A DNA stretch of 64,000 bases. Source: JAPHSX01 sp050298555. GTDB taxonomy: Bacteria > Pseudomonadota > Gammaproteobacteria > Thiohalomonadales > Thiohalomonadaceae. The translations under genes and the position numbers were made by a program. The stretch spans positions 98,692 to 162,691 of the forward strand of contig JBNKUL010000035.1 in the NCBI GenBank assembly GCA_050298555.1. Reading direction: 5' to 3'. The notes beneath the pieces are model-generated. The model was given only the letters and a program-made list of their open reading frames with translations. It did not search any database and was not told the origin of the DNA. Shown here one piece after another: positions 16,471 to 26,133 of this stretch. Numbering within the stretch: position 1 is the first letter of the stretch; every line of letters starts with the position of its first letter.

Positions 16471-17754
16471 ATGCTTAAACTTAAACTTCATTGGCAGATA
16501 TTGATCGCCCTTGGCCTCGCCATCGTCGCGGGGATGCTAACCGGCAAGGATGCCACAATCTTCGGGGTTACCTTCTACTCCATTTACGCCTTTTTTGGCC
16601 AGCTCTTCCTCAATGCGCTGAAAATGCTCATTGTGCCGCTGGTCGTCTCTTCCATTATCGTCGGTATCGCCGGTATTGGCGGCGGTAACGCCCTGGGGCG
16701 CCTCGGTGGAAAGACCCTGCTCTATTACGCCACCACCAGTCTGTTTGCCATTCTGGTAGGGCTGGCCGTGGTCAATGTGATACAACCTGGTGTCGATGAG
16801 CTGGGGCCGGTGAAGGAGCGTATCGGTTTTAGTGCCGACACCTCCGCCATCGAGGCTAAGGTTGCTGGTAAGGGCGCCGGCGATGTGGTCGAGATCTTCC
16901 TGCGTATGGTGCCGACCAACGTCTTCGCTGCCGCGGCCAACGGCCAGATGCTCGGCCTTATCTTCTTCAGCCTGCTGTTTGGTTTCTTCATGACGAAGAT
17001 TCAGGAAGACTACGCCGAAACGCAGTTCAACTTCTGGCAGGGGCTCTACGAGACCATGATGCGCATTACCGACTGGGTGATGCTGTTCGCCCCCATCGGT
17101 GTCTTCGCCCTGGTGGCCAAGGTGGTGGCCTCTACCGGCTTTGCTGCCTTTGCGCCGCTGTTGTGGTTCTTCTTGAGCGTGGTGATGGCGTTGGCCTTCC
17201 ACTTCTTCATCACCATGCCGCTGCTGTTGCGTTTTGTCGGCGGTGTCAGCCCGCTACGTCACTACCGGGCGATGGCGCCGGCGCTGCTGACCTCCTTCTC
17301 CACCGCCTCCTCCTCGGCAACGCTGCCCGTCACGATTGAGTGTGTAGAGAAAAACGCCGGGGTCTCGAATCGCACCAGCTCCTTCGTGCTGCCGTTGGGT
17401 GCCACCGTAAACATGGACGGTACCGCTCTCTATGAGTGCGTGGCGGCGATGTTTATCGCTCAGGCATACGGCATCGAGCTGGGCTTCGTTACCCAGTTCA
17501 CCATTGTGGTGGTGGCGTTGCTGACCTCTATCGGTGTGGCGGGCATCCCCGCGGCCAGCCTGGTCGCTATCTCTATCATCCTTGCGACCATCGGCCTGCC
17601 TGCAGAGGGGATTGGGCTGATTCTCGCGGTGGACCGCATCCTCGATATGATGCGCACCTCCACTAACGTCTTCTCTGACTCCTGCGGCGCGGTCATCATC
17701 GGTAAGCTGCAGGGGGAGCAGGGGATCCTTGAGGAGAACGGCAAGGCCGCCTAG
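16471..17754 (+). CDS. Dicarboxylate/amino acid:cation symporter (DAACS, GltP-like)
   Basis: Inner-membrane secondary transporter of the glutamate/dicarboxylate family. It has 427 residues with about eight hydrophobic spans and two re-entrant loops. The family signatures are present: a serine-rich SFSTASSSATLP hairpin and LGATVNMDGTALYE containing the NMDGT motif that binds cation and substrate. The closely related proteins move glutamate/aspartate or C4-dicarboxylates with H+ or Na+; which one applies cannot be told. It lies just after ppiD and only 4 bases before yejA. Confidence 0.9.
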   Translation: MLKLKLHWQILIALGLAIVAGMLTGKDATIFGVTFYSIYAFFGQLFLNALKMLIVPLVVSSIIVGIAGIGGGNALGRLGGKTLLYYATTSLFAILVGLAVVNVIQPGVDELGPVKERIGFSADTSAIEAKVAGKGAGDVVEIFLRMVPTNVFAAAANGQMLGLIFFSLLFGFFMTKIQEDYAETQFNFWQGLYETMMRITDWVMLFAPIGVFALVAKVVASTGFAAFAPLLWFFLSVVMALAFHFFITMPLLLRFVGGVSPLRHYRAMAPALLTSFSTASSSATLPVTIECVEKNAGVSNRTSSFVLPLGATVNMDGTALYECVAAMFIAQAYGIELGFVTQFTIVVVALLTSIGVAGIPAASLVAISIILATIGLPAEGIGLILAVDRILDMMRTSTNVFSDSCGAVIIGKLQGEQGILEENGKAA

Positions 17755-17758
17755 CCCG

Positions 17759-19564
17759 ATGCCACAGCGTAACCTCTTCTGGGCTGTTCTCCTCCTGGGT
17801 CTATTTATCAGCTCGGGGGCGCAAGCCGCCGTCTCCCAGGCGATGGGCTATACGCCCAAGTACCCCGATGGCTTTTCCCACTTCGATTACGTCAACCCCG
17901 CCGCCCCCAGGGGAGGGGAGCTAATTCTCTCCTCGGTGGGGAGCTTCGACTCCTTCAATCCCTATATCCTCAAAGGGATCTCGGCCGAGGGACTAGGTTC
18001 GCTGATGTTCGAGACCCTGATGGTCTCCAGCATGGACGAGCCTTTCAGTCAGTACGGCCTGCTGGCGGAGGATGTGGCCCTGGCTGAAGACAAATTGTCA
18101 GTCACCTTCCGTCTGCGCGCAGAGGCCCGCTTTAACGATGGCTCGAAGGTAGAGGCGCAAGACGTGAAGTTCTCCTTCGATACCCTGGTGGGGGAGAAGG
18201 GGCACCCGCAATACCGCTTCTACTACTCCGACATCAAGCTGGTGGTGGTGGTGGATGAGCGCACCGTGCGCTTCGAGTTTGCCAAGGTCAATCCCGAGCT
18301 GCACCTGCTTGCCGGGCAGATCCCGATCTTCTCACGCCACTGGGTGGGGGATAAGCCCTTCGACGAGGTGGCACTGGAGCAGCCGGTTACCAGCGGTCCC
18401 TACCTTATCGAGAAGTTCGACCTGGGTAAGAACATCACCTACCGTCGTAATCCCGACTACTGGGGCAACGAGCTGAATGTGCGCCGCGGTATGTATAACT
18501 TCGAGCGCGTTACCTTCAAGTACTACCGCGACTTCACCGTTGCGCTGGAGGCGTTCAAGGCGGGAGAGTTCGAGTTTAACCACGAATACAACTCGAAGAA
18601 GTGGGCACGCGACTACGATGGGCCCAAGTTTCGTGATGGCCGCATCACCAAGGCCCTGTTGAAACACGCCAATAACGCCGGCATGCAGGGCTTTGTCTTC
18701 AACCTGCGCCGTCCGCTGTTCCAGGACCTGCGGGTGCGCCGCGCCATCAGTCTGGCGCTCGACTTCGAGTGGTCCAACCGACAGCTCTTCTACAACCAGT
18801 ACGAGCAGTGCTACAGCTACTTCAGCAATAGCGAACTGGCGGCGAGTGGCCTGCCCGAGGGGGAGGAGCTGGCGCTGCTGCAACCCTACCGCGCGCAACT
18901 CCCCGCAGCGGTCTTCAATCAAGTGTGGCGCCCGGCATCCACCGCAGCCCCCTCGTCCTTGCGTAAGAACCTGCGGCAGGCCAAATCACTGCTGCAGCAG
19001 GCGGGGTGGGAGTACCGCGACGGTGCCCTGCGCAACGCCAGGGGCGAGGCGTTTCGCTTCGACGTGGTGCTGTCGCAAAAGGGCTTCGAGCGCATCCTCG
19101 CCCCTTTTGCCCGCAACCTCGGCAAGCTGGGCATTAGTGTCGACTACCGAACCGTCGATTCGGCCCTCTACAAGCGCCGTCTCGACGAGTTCGATTTCGA
19201 TATGGTGGTCGGGAGCTTCGGCCAGTCGCAGTCACCGGGCAATGAGCTGATGGGGATGTTCCACTCCTCCTCGGCAGACCGCACCGGCACCCGTAACCTC
19301 TTCGGTATCAAGGACCCGGTGGTTGACGCCCTGGTGGAGAAGGTGGTCTATGCCGAGGACCGCGACGCCCTGGTCACGGCGGTGCATGCGCTGGACCGGG
19401 TGCTGCTGCACGGCGAATATCTGGTTCCGCACTGGTTTATCGGTAGCCACCGCGTTGCCTACTGGAGTGGCCGCTTCGGCCAGCCCGAGACCCTGCCGCT
19501 CTACTATGATGCCACCAACTGGGTGCTCGCCACCTGGTGGGACGAGAGAACAGAGAACAATTAA
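17759..19564 (+). CDS. yejA: ABC transporter substrate-binding protein, YejA-like (family 5)
   Basis: Periplasmic binding protein for an oligopeptide-type ABC importer. The signal peptide is about 23 residues (LFWAVLLLGLFISSGAQA). The mature chain starts with YTPKYPDGFSHFDYVNP, typical of YejA-like proteins, and keeps the family-5 pattern of extended two-lobed proteins of about 600 residues. ATG 17759 is used; it starts 4 bases after the symporter gene. YejABEF in E. coli takes up peptides including microcin C; the substrate here is unknown. It heads a tight yejABEF operon. Confidence 0.92.
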   Translation: MPQRNLFWAVLLLGLFISSGAQAAVSQAMGYTPKYPDGFSHFDYVNPAAPRGGELILSSVGSFDSFNPYILKGISAEGLGSLMFETLMVSSMDEPFSQYGLLAEDVALAEDKLSVTFRLRAEARFNDGSKVEAQDVKFSFDTLVGEKGHPQYRFYYSDIKLVVVVDERTVRFEFAKVNPELHLLAGQIPIFSRHWVGDKPFDEVALEQPVTSGPYLIEKFDLGKNITYRRNPDYWGNELNVRRGMYNFERVTFKYYRDFTVALEAFKAGEFEFNHEYNSKKWARDYDGPKFRDGRITKALLKHANNAGMQGFVFNLRRPLFQDLRVRRAISLALDFEWSNRQLFYNQYEQCYSYFSNSELAASGLPEGEELALLQPYRAQLPAAVFNQVWRPASTAAPSSLRKNLRQAKSLLQQAGWEYRDGALRNARGEAFRFDVVLSQKGFERILAPFARNLGKLGISVDYRTVDSALYKRRLDEFDFDMVVGSFGQSQSPGNELMGMFHSSSADRTGTRNLFGIKDPVVDALVEKVVYAEDRDALVTAVHALDRVLLHGEYLVPHWFIGSHRVAYWSGRFGQPETLPLYYDATNWVLATWWDERTENN

Positions 19565-19569
19565 TCGCC

Positions 19570-20625
19570 ATGGCCGCCTACATCCTTAAACGCCTGCTGT
19601 TGATGATCCCGACCCTGCTCGGCGTGTTGCTGATCACCTTTAGCGTGATCCAGTTCGTACCGGGTGGCCCGGTGGAGCAGTTGGTGGCGCAGCTGCAGGG
19701 CCATGGCACAGGGGGGGAGGCGAGTGCCGGTGTCGAGGGGCTCTATCGTGGCGCCAGGGGGCTGGATGAGGAGCGGCTGGAGGAGCTCAAGGCCTATTAC
19801 GGTTTCGACAAGCCCGCCTGGCAGCGCTTTGTGGAGATGCTGGGCAACTACAGCACATTCGACCTGGGGGAGAGTTTTTTCCATCACAAGTCGGTGACCG
19901 AGCTGATTATCGACAAGCTGCCGGTCTCGATTAGCCTGGGGATGTGGACCTTCTTCCTTACCTACCTCACCTGTATCCCCCTTGGCGTGGCCAAGGCGGT
20001 ACGCGACGGCACCCCCTTCGATGTGGTCACCAGCACCATTATCCTCATCGGTTACGCTATTCCCGGCTTCGTGCTCGGCATCGCCCTGCTGGTGTTATTC
20101 GGTGGCGGCAGTTTCTGGGAGCTGTTCCCGCTACGCGGCCTTACCTCCGACAACTGGGAGCAGCTCTCCCTTATCGGCAAGGTCACTGACTATCTGTGGC
20201 ACATGGTGCTGCCGGTCACCGCGATGGTGGTGGGCAACTTCGCGGTGATGACCATGCTCACCAAGAACAGTTTTATCGAGGAGCTGCGCAAGCAGTATGT
20301 GCTGACTGCGCGCGCCAAGGGGCTGGGTGAGAGCACGGTGATGTACAAGCACGTCTTTCGTAACGCCATTATTCCGCTGATTACCGGTTTTCCCGGTGCC
20401 TTTATCGGCGCCTTCTTCACCGGCTCACTGCTGATTGAGACCATCTTCTCGCTAGACGGCCTGGGGCTGCTCTCCTACGACTCGGTAATGAAACGCGACT
20501 ACCCGGTGGTAATGGGGTCGCTCTATTTGTTTACCCTGCTCGGGTTGCTGGCCAAGCTGCTGACCGATATCAGTTATGTGCTGGTGGATCCGCGTATTCA
20601 GTTCGAGTCCCTGGGTAAACGCTAA
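19570..20625 (+). CDS. yejB: ABC transporter permease YejB-like
   Basis: Inner-membrane permease of the DppB/OppB class. It has 351 residues from ATG 19570, an N-terminal membrane segment (LKRLLLMIPTLLGVLLITFSVIQFVPGGPVEQ) and five more spans. The EAA-type cytoplasmic loop (LTARAKGLGESTV) contacts the ATPase. It begins 5 bases after yejA and overlaps yejE by one base, so the genes are translated together. Confidence 0.93.
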   Translation: MAAYILKRLLLMIPTLLGVLLITFSVIQFVPGGPVEQLVAQLQGHGTGGEASAGVEGLYRGARGLDEERLEELKAYYGFDKPAWQRFVEMLGNYSTFDLGESFFHHKSVTELIIDKLPVSISLGMWTFFLTYLTCIPLGVAKAVRDGTPFDVVTSTIILIGYAIPGFVLGIALLVLFGGGSFWELFPLRGLTSDNWEQLSLIGKVTDYLWHMVLPVTAMVVGNFAVMTMLTKNSFIEELRKQYVLTARAKGLGESTVMYKHVFRNAIIPLITGFPGAFIGAFFTGSLLIETIFSLDGLGLLSYDSVMKRDYPVVMGSLYLFTLLGLLAKLLTDISYVLVDPRIQFESLGKR

Positions 20626-21656
20626 TGGCGACGGTATCTTCGATGAGTGCATCGGCGAGGGCGTGGCGACGCTTCAAGGCCAACAAGCGTGGCTACGTCA
20701 GCCTGTGGCTCTTCTCCATCCTGTTTATAGTCAGCCTCTTTGCCGAGGTGCTCTCCAACGACAAACCGCTGATGGTCCACTACCAGGGCGAATACTACTT
20801 TCCCTTAATCAAGAGCTATCCCGAGACCGAGTTCGGTGGCGACTTCGTCACCGAGACCGACTACCTCGACCCCTTCATTCGCGAGCAGTTGCAGCATGGT
20901 GATAATTGGGCGCTCTATCCGCTCAACCCCTACAACTACAACACCATCAACTATTTTGCCGAGTTGCCCAACCCGGCGCCGCCCTCCGAGCAGAACATCC
21001 TTGGCACCGATGACCGCGGGCGCGACGTGCTGGCACGCCTGATCTACGGCTTCAGGCTGTCGGTGCTGTTCGCCTTCGCCCTGACGGCGATCGGCATCGT
21101 GCTCGGTATCTTCGCCGGGGCCGTTCAGGGTTACTTCGGTGGGCGCACCGATCTCTTTGCCCAGCGCCTTATCGAGATATGGGGCTCCATGCCCGAGCTC
21201 TATCTGTTGATTATCTTCGCCTCCATCTTCAATCCCAGTATCACGCTGTTGATTGTCCTGCTCTCTCTGTTCGGCTGGATGGGGCTGGCCGACTACGTAC
21301 GTGCCGAGTTTTTAAAGGGGCGCAATATGGACTACGTTACCGCGGCGCGCGCCCTGGGGCTCTCCAATCGGCGTATTATGTGGCGCCACCTGCTGCCCAA
21401 CTCCATGACCCCGGTGATCACCTTTCTGCCGTTTCGTATCAGCGGCTCCATTCTTGCCCTCACCAGTCTCGACTTCCTCGGCCTGGGGGTACCGCCCACC
21501 ACACCGAGCATTGGCGAGCTGCTCGCGCAGGGTAAGGAGAACATCGAGGCGTGGTGGCTCTCTCTCACCACCTTCGGTGTGCTGGTCGGTACCCTGATGC
21601 TGTTGATCTTCATCGGTGAGGCGCTGCGTGAAGCGATGGACACAAGGCGGGGATGA
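20625..21656 (+). CDS. yejE: ABC transporter permease YejE-like
   Basis: Second permease of the importer, DppC/OppC class. The 343-residue chain has an N-terminal span (LWLFSILFIVSLFAEVL) followed by a large periplasmic loop typical of YejE, then five spans. The coupling loop reads VTAARALGLSNRRIMWRH. The ATG overlaps the yejB stop by one base and the stop overlaps the yejF start (ATGA), showing translational coupling. Confidence 0.93.
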   Translation: MATVSSMSASARAWRRFKANKRGYVSLWLFSILFIVSLFAEVLSNDKPLMVHYQGEYYFPLIKSYPETEFGGDFVTETDYLDPFIREQLQHGDNWALYPLNPYNYNTINYFAELPNPAPPSEQNILGTDDRGRDVLARLIYGFRLSVLFAFALTAIGIVLGIFAGAVQGYFGGRTDLFAQRLIEIWGSMPELYLLIIFASIFNPSITLLIVLLSLFGWMGLADYVRAEFLKGRNMDYVTAARALGLSNRRIMWRHLLPNSMTPVITFLPFRISGSILALTSLDFLGLGVPPTTPSIGELLAQGKENIEAWWLSLTTFGVLVGTLMLLIFIGEALREAMDTRRG

Positions 21657-23278
21657 TGAGTCAGCAACGATTACTGGAAATCGAGAACCTTAGCGTCGCC
21701 TTTGGCCATGCCGGTGAGTACGTGCCGGTGGTGGAGGGGGTGGGATTCTCCATGCAGCCGGGCGAGAAGCTGGCGCTGGTAGGGGAGTCGGGCTCCGGCA
21801 AGTCGGTCACCGCGCTTAGCGTGCTGCAGCTGCATGATCGCAGTCAGACCGGTTACCCCAGTGGCAGCATTCGCTTTAACGGCGAGGAGTTGTTGCAGAA
21901 GAGTGAGGCAGGGATGCGCACCATCCGTGGACGCGAGATCGCGATGATCTTCCAGGAACCGATGACCGCGCTCAACCCGGTCTACCCCATCGGTGAGCAG
22001 GTGATGGAACCGCTACTGCTGCATGAGGCGCTAGACCGGGTGCAGGCAAGGCAGCGGGTGATCGAGCTGTTGGGACGGGTCGGCATCGCCGAGCCGGAAA
22101 AGCGTTATGACGCCTTTCCTCACATGCTCTCCGGCGGCCAGCGCCAGCGGGTGATGATCGCCATGGCCCTGGCCTGTCGGCCGAAGCTGTTGATTGCCGA
22201 TGAGCCGACCACTGCGCTCGATGTAACGATACAGAAGCAGATCCTCGAACTGCTTGATGAGCTGCAGCGTGAGTTCGGCATGGCGGTACTGCTGATCACC
22301 CACGACCTCAACATGGTGCGCCACTTCGCCGACACCCTCTGCGTAATGGAGAAGGGGCAACTGGTGGAGCAGGGGACGGTGGAGAAGGTCTTTGCCTCCC
22401 CGGAGCATCCCTATACGCAAAAACTACTGGCCAGTGAGCCGGTACCCCTGGTCAGCGACGACGACATCGCTGCTTTTGCCGAGCAGTCACCTCTCCTGGA
22501 GGGTAAGCAGGTCCAGTGCATCTTCCCCATTAGGTCCGGTTTCTTCCGCCGTACCGTCGGCGAGGTGCGCGCGGTGGACGGTGTCGATATTGCGCTGCGC
22601 CCCGGCGAGACCCTGGGCATCGTCGGTGAGTCGGGCTCGGGCAAGACAACCTTGGGCATGAGCCTGCTGCGGCTACAGGGTAGTGAGGGGGAGATCGGCT
22701 TTAGTGGCAGGCGCATCGACCAGCTGAGTGAGCGTGAGCTGCGACCCATGCGTAAGGCGATGCAGGTGGTGTTCCAGGATCCCTTCTCTTCGCTCTCGCC
22801 GCGTATGACGGTGGAGCAGATTGTTGGGGAGGGGCTGGCGCTCCATTTCCCCGAGCTCAGCCGTGAGGAGCGGCTGGCGCGTATCGTGCGCGGGCTTGAA
22901 GAGGTGGGGTTGGATAAGGGCATGTTGCACCGCTATCCGCACGAGTTCTCCGGCGGCCAGCGCCAGCGTATCGCCATCGCCCGTGTGGTGGTGCTGGAGC
23001 CTAAACTGGTGTTGCTGGACGAGCCGACCAGCGCCCTCGATATCTCGGTGCAGAAACAGGTACTGGGGCTGTTACGCGAGTTGCAGCTTCGCCACGGCAT
23101 GAGTTATCTCTTCATCACCCATGACCTCAAGGTGATCCAGTCGGTCGCCCACCGGGTATTGGTGATGAAGGAGGGGCGAGTGGTGGAGCAGGGGGAGACC
23201 GAACAACTGTTCTCAGCGCCGCAACACCCCTATACCCGTAACCTGCTGCAGGCAGCGCTGTTCCGTGAGGTAGAGTGA
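21653..23278 (+). CDS. yejF: Dual-domain ABC transporter ATPase YejF-like
   Basis: ATPase that powers the YejABEF importer. It contains two complete nucleotide-binding domains in one 541-residue chain: Walker A GESGSGKSVT and GESGSGKTTL, signature motifs LSGGQRQR and FSGGQRQR, and Walker B segments LLIADEP and LVLLDEP. Each half also has the C-terminal extension of oligopeptide ATPases (HPYTQKLL and HPYTRNLL). Both sites look catalytically complete. Confidence 0.95.
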   Translation: MMSQQRLLEIENLSVAFGHAGEYVPVVEGVGFSMQPGEKLALVGESGSGKSVTALSVLQLHDRSQTGYPSGSIRFNGEELLQKSEAGMRTIRGREIAMIFQEPMTALNPVYPIGEQVMEPLLLHEALDRVQARQRVIELLGRVGIAEPEKRYDAFPHMLSGGQRQRVMIAMALACRPKLLIADEPTTALDVTIQKQILELLDELQREFGMAVLLITHDLNMVRHFADTLCVMEKGQLVEQGTVEKVFASPEHPYTQKLLASEPVPLVSDDDIAAFAEQSPLLEGKQVQCIFPIRSGFFRRTVGEVRAVDGVDIALRPGETLGIVGESGSGKTTLGMSLLRLQGSEGEIGFSGRRIDQLSERELRPMRKAMQVVFQDPFSSLSPRMTVEQIVGEGLALHFPELSREERLARIVRGLEEVGLDKGMLHRYPHEFSGGQRQRIAIARVVVLEPKLVLLDEPTSALDISVQKQVLGLLRELQLRHGMSYLFITHDLKVIQSVAHRVLVMKEGRVVEQGETEQLFSAPQHPYTRNLLQAALFREVE

Positions 23279-23667
23279 TGGAGTGGGGCAAGTATATTCC
23301 GCTGGTGTTGATTGCACTGCTTACCCTGTTGCAGCTCTATATCCGCTTCTCCGCCCGTTTTATGAAGGGTAAGCCGCTGCCGGAGTTGCCTGCCGGGGTA
23401 GACGGAATCATTCGCCAGCACGACAAGGCCGTGATCTACTTCAGCAGCGAATATTGTCAGCCCTGCAAGGCGATGGCGCCGATGGCCCAACGCCTGGCCG
23501 ATGAACTGGGCAACCTGATTAAACTCGACGCCCTGGAGCATGCCGAACTGGCGACACAGTTGCACGCACGTGGTGCCCCAGCCTTTGTCTTTGTCGAGCA
23601 TAATTGCGTCGCTGGCGTACATCTGGGGGCGCTTAGCGAGGCGCGGCTGCGCGCTCGCCTGGAGTGA
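23278..23667 (+). CDS. Membrane-anchored thioredoxin-like protein
   Basis: A 129-residue protein with one N-terminal membrane segment (YIPLVLIALLTLLQLYIRF) and a short thioredoxin-fold domain. The redox site is CQPC in SSEYCQPCKAMAP. A cis-proline-like GAPAF segment follows at the expected place. The membrane orientation is not certain: a lysine and an arginine flank the span. The gene overlaps the yejF stop by one base, so it is in the same operon, though its role with the importer is unknown. A GTG at 23275 is an alternative start. Confidence 0.8.
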   Translation: MEWGKYIPLVLIALLTLLQLYIRFSARFMKGKPLPELPAGVDGIIRQHDKAVIYFSSEYCQPCKAMAPMAQRLADELGNLIKLDALEHAELATQLHARGAPAFVFVEHNCVAGVHLGALSEARLRARLE

Positions 23668-23718
23668 TACGCTTCGCTATGTTTTCTTGTCATAACTATC
23701 CAATATTGAGAACCACCA

Positions 23719-24564
23719 ATGAGTAAACCGCTAGTCATCTACCATGGAAACTGCCTCGATGGATTCGGTGCCGCCTATGCGGCGCACCGTCACTTCAACG
23801 CCCAGGGTGTCGAGGCGGAGTACTACGCCGCCTCTCACGGCGAAGAGATGCCCGATTGCTCAGGGCGCGAGGTCTACGTGGTCGACTTCTCCTTTAAACG
23901 TGAGGGGATGAAGCAGTTGTGTGCCGTTGCGGCAAAGGTAACGGTGCTGGACCACCACATTAGCGCCCAGGAGGATCTGGACGGCCTGGAGGCAGAGTTC
24001 GACAACTTAACGGTGGTGTTCGATATGTCACGCTCCGGTGCGGTGATCACCTGGGAGCACTTCCATCAGGAACCGGTGCCGCAACTATTGTTGCATGTGC
24101 AGGACCAGGACCTGTGGAACTTCGATCTGGCCGAGACCAAGGATATCAACTCCGCCCTGATGTCCCACCCCTTTGATTTTGAACTATGGCACGAAGTGAT
24201 CAGCTCATCAGAGCGTTTTAATACTCTGGTGAGTGAAGGTGCTGCGATTAACCGTTTTCGTCGAGAAATGATCGAAAGCTATAAGAAGCGAGCGGTGATG
24301 GGGAGTATCGCCGGCTATGAGGTGCCGGTGGTCAACTGTCCACGCGCTATCGTCAGTGAACTGGTGGGGGAGCTGTCTGAGGGCCACCCCTTCGCTGCAG
24401 GCTATCAGGATAAGGGCGATAAGCGCAGCTGGTCGCTACGCTCCAGCCGTAACGGCGGCGCCGATGTCGCCAAGGTGGCAGAGCAGTTCGGTGGCGGCGG
24501 TCACAAGAACGCCGCCGGCTTCGGCACCCTGTTGCCGGAAGGCTTGCTCGTACTGGAGCCATAG
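23719..24564 (+). CDS. DHH family phosphoesterase
   Basis: A 281-residue phosphoesterase of the DHH/DHHA1 superfamily. Motifs: HGNCLDGFGAA near the N-terminus with the first metal ligands, VVDFSFK, the signature VLDHH at about residue 77, and the C-terminal GGGGHKNAAG of the DHHA1 domain. It lacks the CBS or exonuclease extensions of larger relatives and resembles nanoRNase/cyclic-dinucleotide-type enzymes. The substrate (oligoribonucleotide, pAp or cyclic dinucleotide) cannot be told. It heads a three-gene operon with a Mut7-C protein and a HIT-type phosphorylase. Confidence 0.85.
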   Translation: MSKPLVIYHGNCLDGFGAAYAAHRHFNAQGVEAEYYAASHGEEMPDCSGREVYVVDFSFKREGMKQLCAVAAKVTVLDHHISAQEDLDGLEAEFDNLTVVFDMSRSGAVITWEHFHQEPVPQLLLHVQDQDLWNFDLAETKDINSALMSHPFDFELWHEVISSSERFNTLVSEGAAINRFRREMIESYKKRAVMGSIAGYEVPVVNCPRAIVSELVGELSEGHPFAAGYQDKGDKRSWSLRSSRNGGADVAKVAEQFGGGGHKNAAGFGTLLPEGLLVLEP

Positions 24565-24569
24565 CAACC

Positions 24570-25094
24570 ATGCCTGGCTGTGACGAGCGTTTCCTCTGCG
24601 ATGAGATGCTCGCAAGGCTGGGCCGTTGGTTGCGTGCCGCCGGTTACGATGTGGTAATCGCATCGCCCGGCGAACAGGATCGCGTGCTACTGCAGCAGGC
24701 GATCAGCGAAGACCGCCTCTTTATCACCCGCGATCAAAAACTGCTGGAGCACCGGGGTACCGAGGGGCGGGTGGTGCTGCTGGAGGGGAATCGCCTGGCC
24801 GACCAATTCCGCGAGCTGAGCTGGGTATGTGACATCGACTGGATGTGCCACCCGTTTAGCCGTTGCCTGGAGTGTAACGGTGAACTGGTGGAGGCTGAGG
24901 CATCGCTGCGAAGCCGCGTGCCGCCCCAGTCGTTGCGTGACGACGAGCCGCTGCTCTATTGTCCCCGCTGCGACAAGCCCTACTGGTTCGGCAGCCATGC
25001 CCGGCGTATGCGTTACAAACTGGAGCAGCTCGCCCAGGGTAACTGGGAGGCGGGCGTAGAAGAGGACGAAATTAATGATGGTATGGACAAATGA
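24570..25094 (+). CDS. Mut7-C RNase domain protein
   Basis: A 174-residue protein of the Mut7-C family, a PIN-related RNase domain joined to a zinc ribbon. The N-terminal part has CDEMLARLGRWLRAAGYD and LFITRDQKLLEHR with the PIN-like acidic residues. The C-terminal part has the zinc-binding pairs CLECNG and CPRCDK. It starts 5 bases after the DHH gene and its stop overlaps the next start (ATGA). A nuclease role is inferred from the family name domain. Confidence 0.82.
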   Translation: MPGCDERFLCDEMLARLGRWLRAAGYDVVIASPGEQDRVLLQQAISEDRLFITRDQKLLEHRGTEGRVVLLEGNRLADQFRELSWVCDIDWMCHPFSRCLECNGELVEAEASLRSRVPPQSLRDDEPLLYCPRCDKPYWFGSHARRMRYKLEQLAQGNWEAGVEEDEINDGMDK

Positions 25095-26122
25095 GTAGAG
25101 AGACCTTCGACTCCTTTGAGAATTTTACCACCGCCTTCATCAACGGGCTGGAGGCGATGCTGCAGCACCAGGGGCTTGGGGTCTTCATTCTTGCCAGTGC
25201 CAACGCCGGTTTCGATGCACGTATTCAGGCCGCACTGGCGCCACGCCTGCGCGAACTGTTCGAGCGCTACAGTACGCAGTATCGCGATGCGCTAAGCCAT
25301 GGCCGTACCCTGCCCGATGCCGACGACGACGTGATGGTCTTTCTCAAGATCATGGCGATCGGTTTCGACGCCCTGCAGCCGACCCAACGACGCAGTGAAG
25401 GGCCGTGGGAGCTGCAGTTCAATCAGCTACGGGCCTTCCGTCCGCCACGCATGGCCCACACCCGGGTAGAGAGCCTGCAGCGCCCCTTTGATGAAAACGG
25501 CTTCCACTTCAACAAGCCCTTCCTGCGTAAGGAGTGCTTCTGGTCGGGGGAGCTGGAGGGGCGTGAGGTGGAGCTACTCTACAACAAGTTCCCGTTCGTC
25601 GACTATCACGCTCTGCTGGTGCCGCAGCGTGAGCATAATGCACCACAGTTCCTCACCCACGACGATCACCACTACCTGTGGCGTACTACCGAACGCTTGG
25701 GTGATACCCTGCCCGGTGTCGGTTTCGGCTACAACGCCTACGGTGGTTATGCCTCGGTAAATCACCTGCACTTCCAGATGTTCCTGCGCCAGACTCCGCT
25801 GCCGGTGCAGCTGCCACGCTGGCGCCACAACGGCGGTGATGAGGCCTATCCTTCGCGGGTGGAGTGCTTCGACAGTGCCGAGGCCGCATGGCGCTATATT
25901 GAGTCAATGCATCTGGGTGGAGAGAGCTATAACCTGCTCTATCTTCCCGGCAGGATCTACTGCATGCCACGCCGTATCCAGGGCAGCTATCAGCACAGTG
26001 ACTGGACCAGTGGTTTTGCCTGGTACGAGATGTGTGGCGGTATGGTGAACTTCAGCCATGAGGACTACACACGGCTGACGGCAGAGATGGTGGAGGGGGA
26101 GTTCGCCAAACTGGCGCTGTGA
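25091..26122 (+). CDS. HIT-superfamily phosphorylase/nucleotidyltransferase-like protein
   Basis: A 343-residue protein with the fold signature of the GalT/Ap4A phosphorylase/GDP-hexose phosphorylase branch of the HIT superfamily. Evidence: YNKFPFVDYHALLVPQR, resembling the segment before the active site, and VNHLHFQMFLR, in which HLHFQ is the H-x-H-x-Q nucleophile motif of transferases (histidine triad hydrolases have a third histidine instead of glutamine). The plant enzyme VTC2 and metazoan relatives have a similar NHLHFQ segment. It therefore probably makes or breaks a nucleoside-diphosphate-sugar or dinucleotide bond by phosphorolysis; the substrate is unknown. It is translationally coupled to the Mut7-C gene. 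Confidence 0.75.
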   Translation: MSRETFDSFENFTTAFINGLEAMLQHQGLGVFILASANAGFDARIQAALAPRLRELFERYSTQYRDALSHGRTLPDADDDVMVFLKIMAIGFDALQPTQRRSEGPWELQFNQLRAFRPPRMAHTRVESLQRPFDENGFHFNKPFLRKECFWSGELEGREVELLYNKFPFVDYHALLVPQREHNAPQFLTHDDHHYLWRTTERLGDTLPGVGFGYNAYGGYASVNHLHFQMFLRQTPLPVQLPRWRHNGGDEAYPSRVECFDSAEAAWRYIESMHLGGESYNLLYLPGRIYCMPRRIQGSYQHSDWTSGFAWYEMCGGMVNFSHEDYTRLTAEMVEGEFAKLAL

Positions 26123-26133
26123 GGGGAGGGCGG

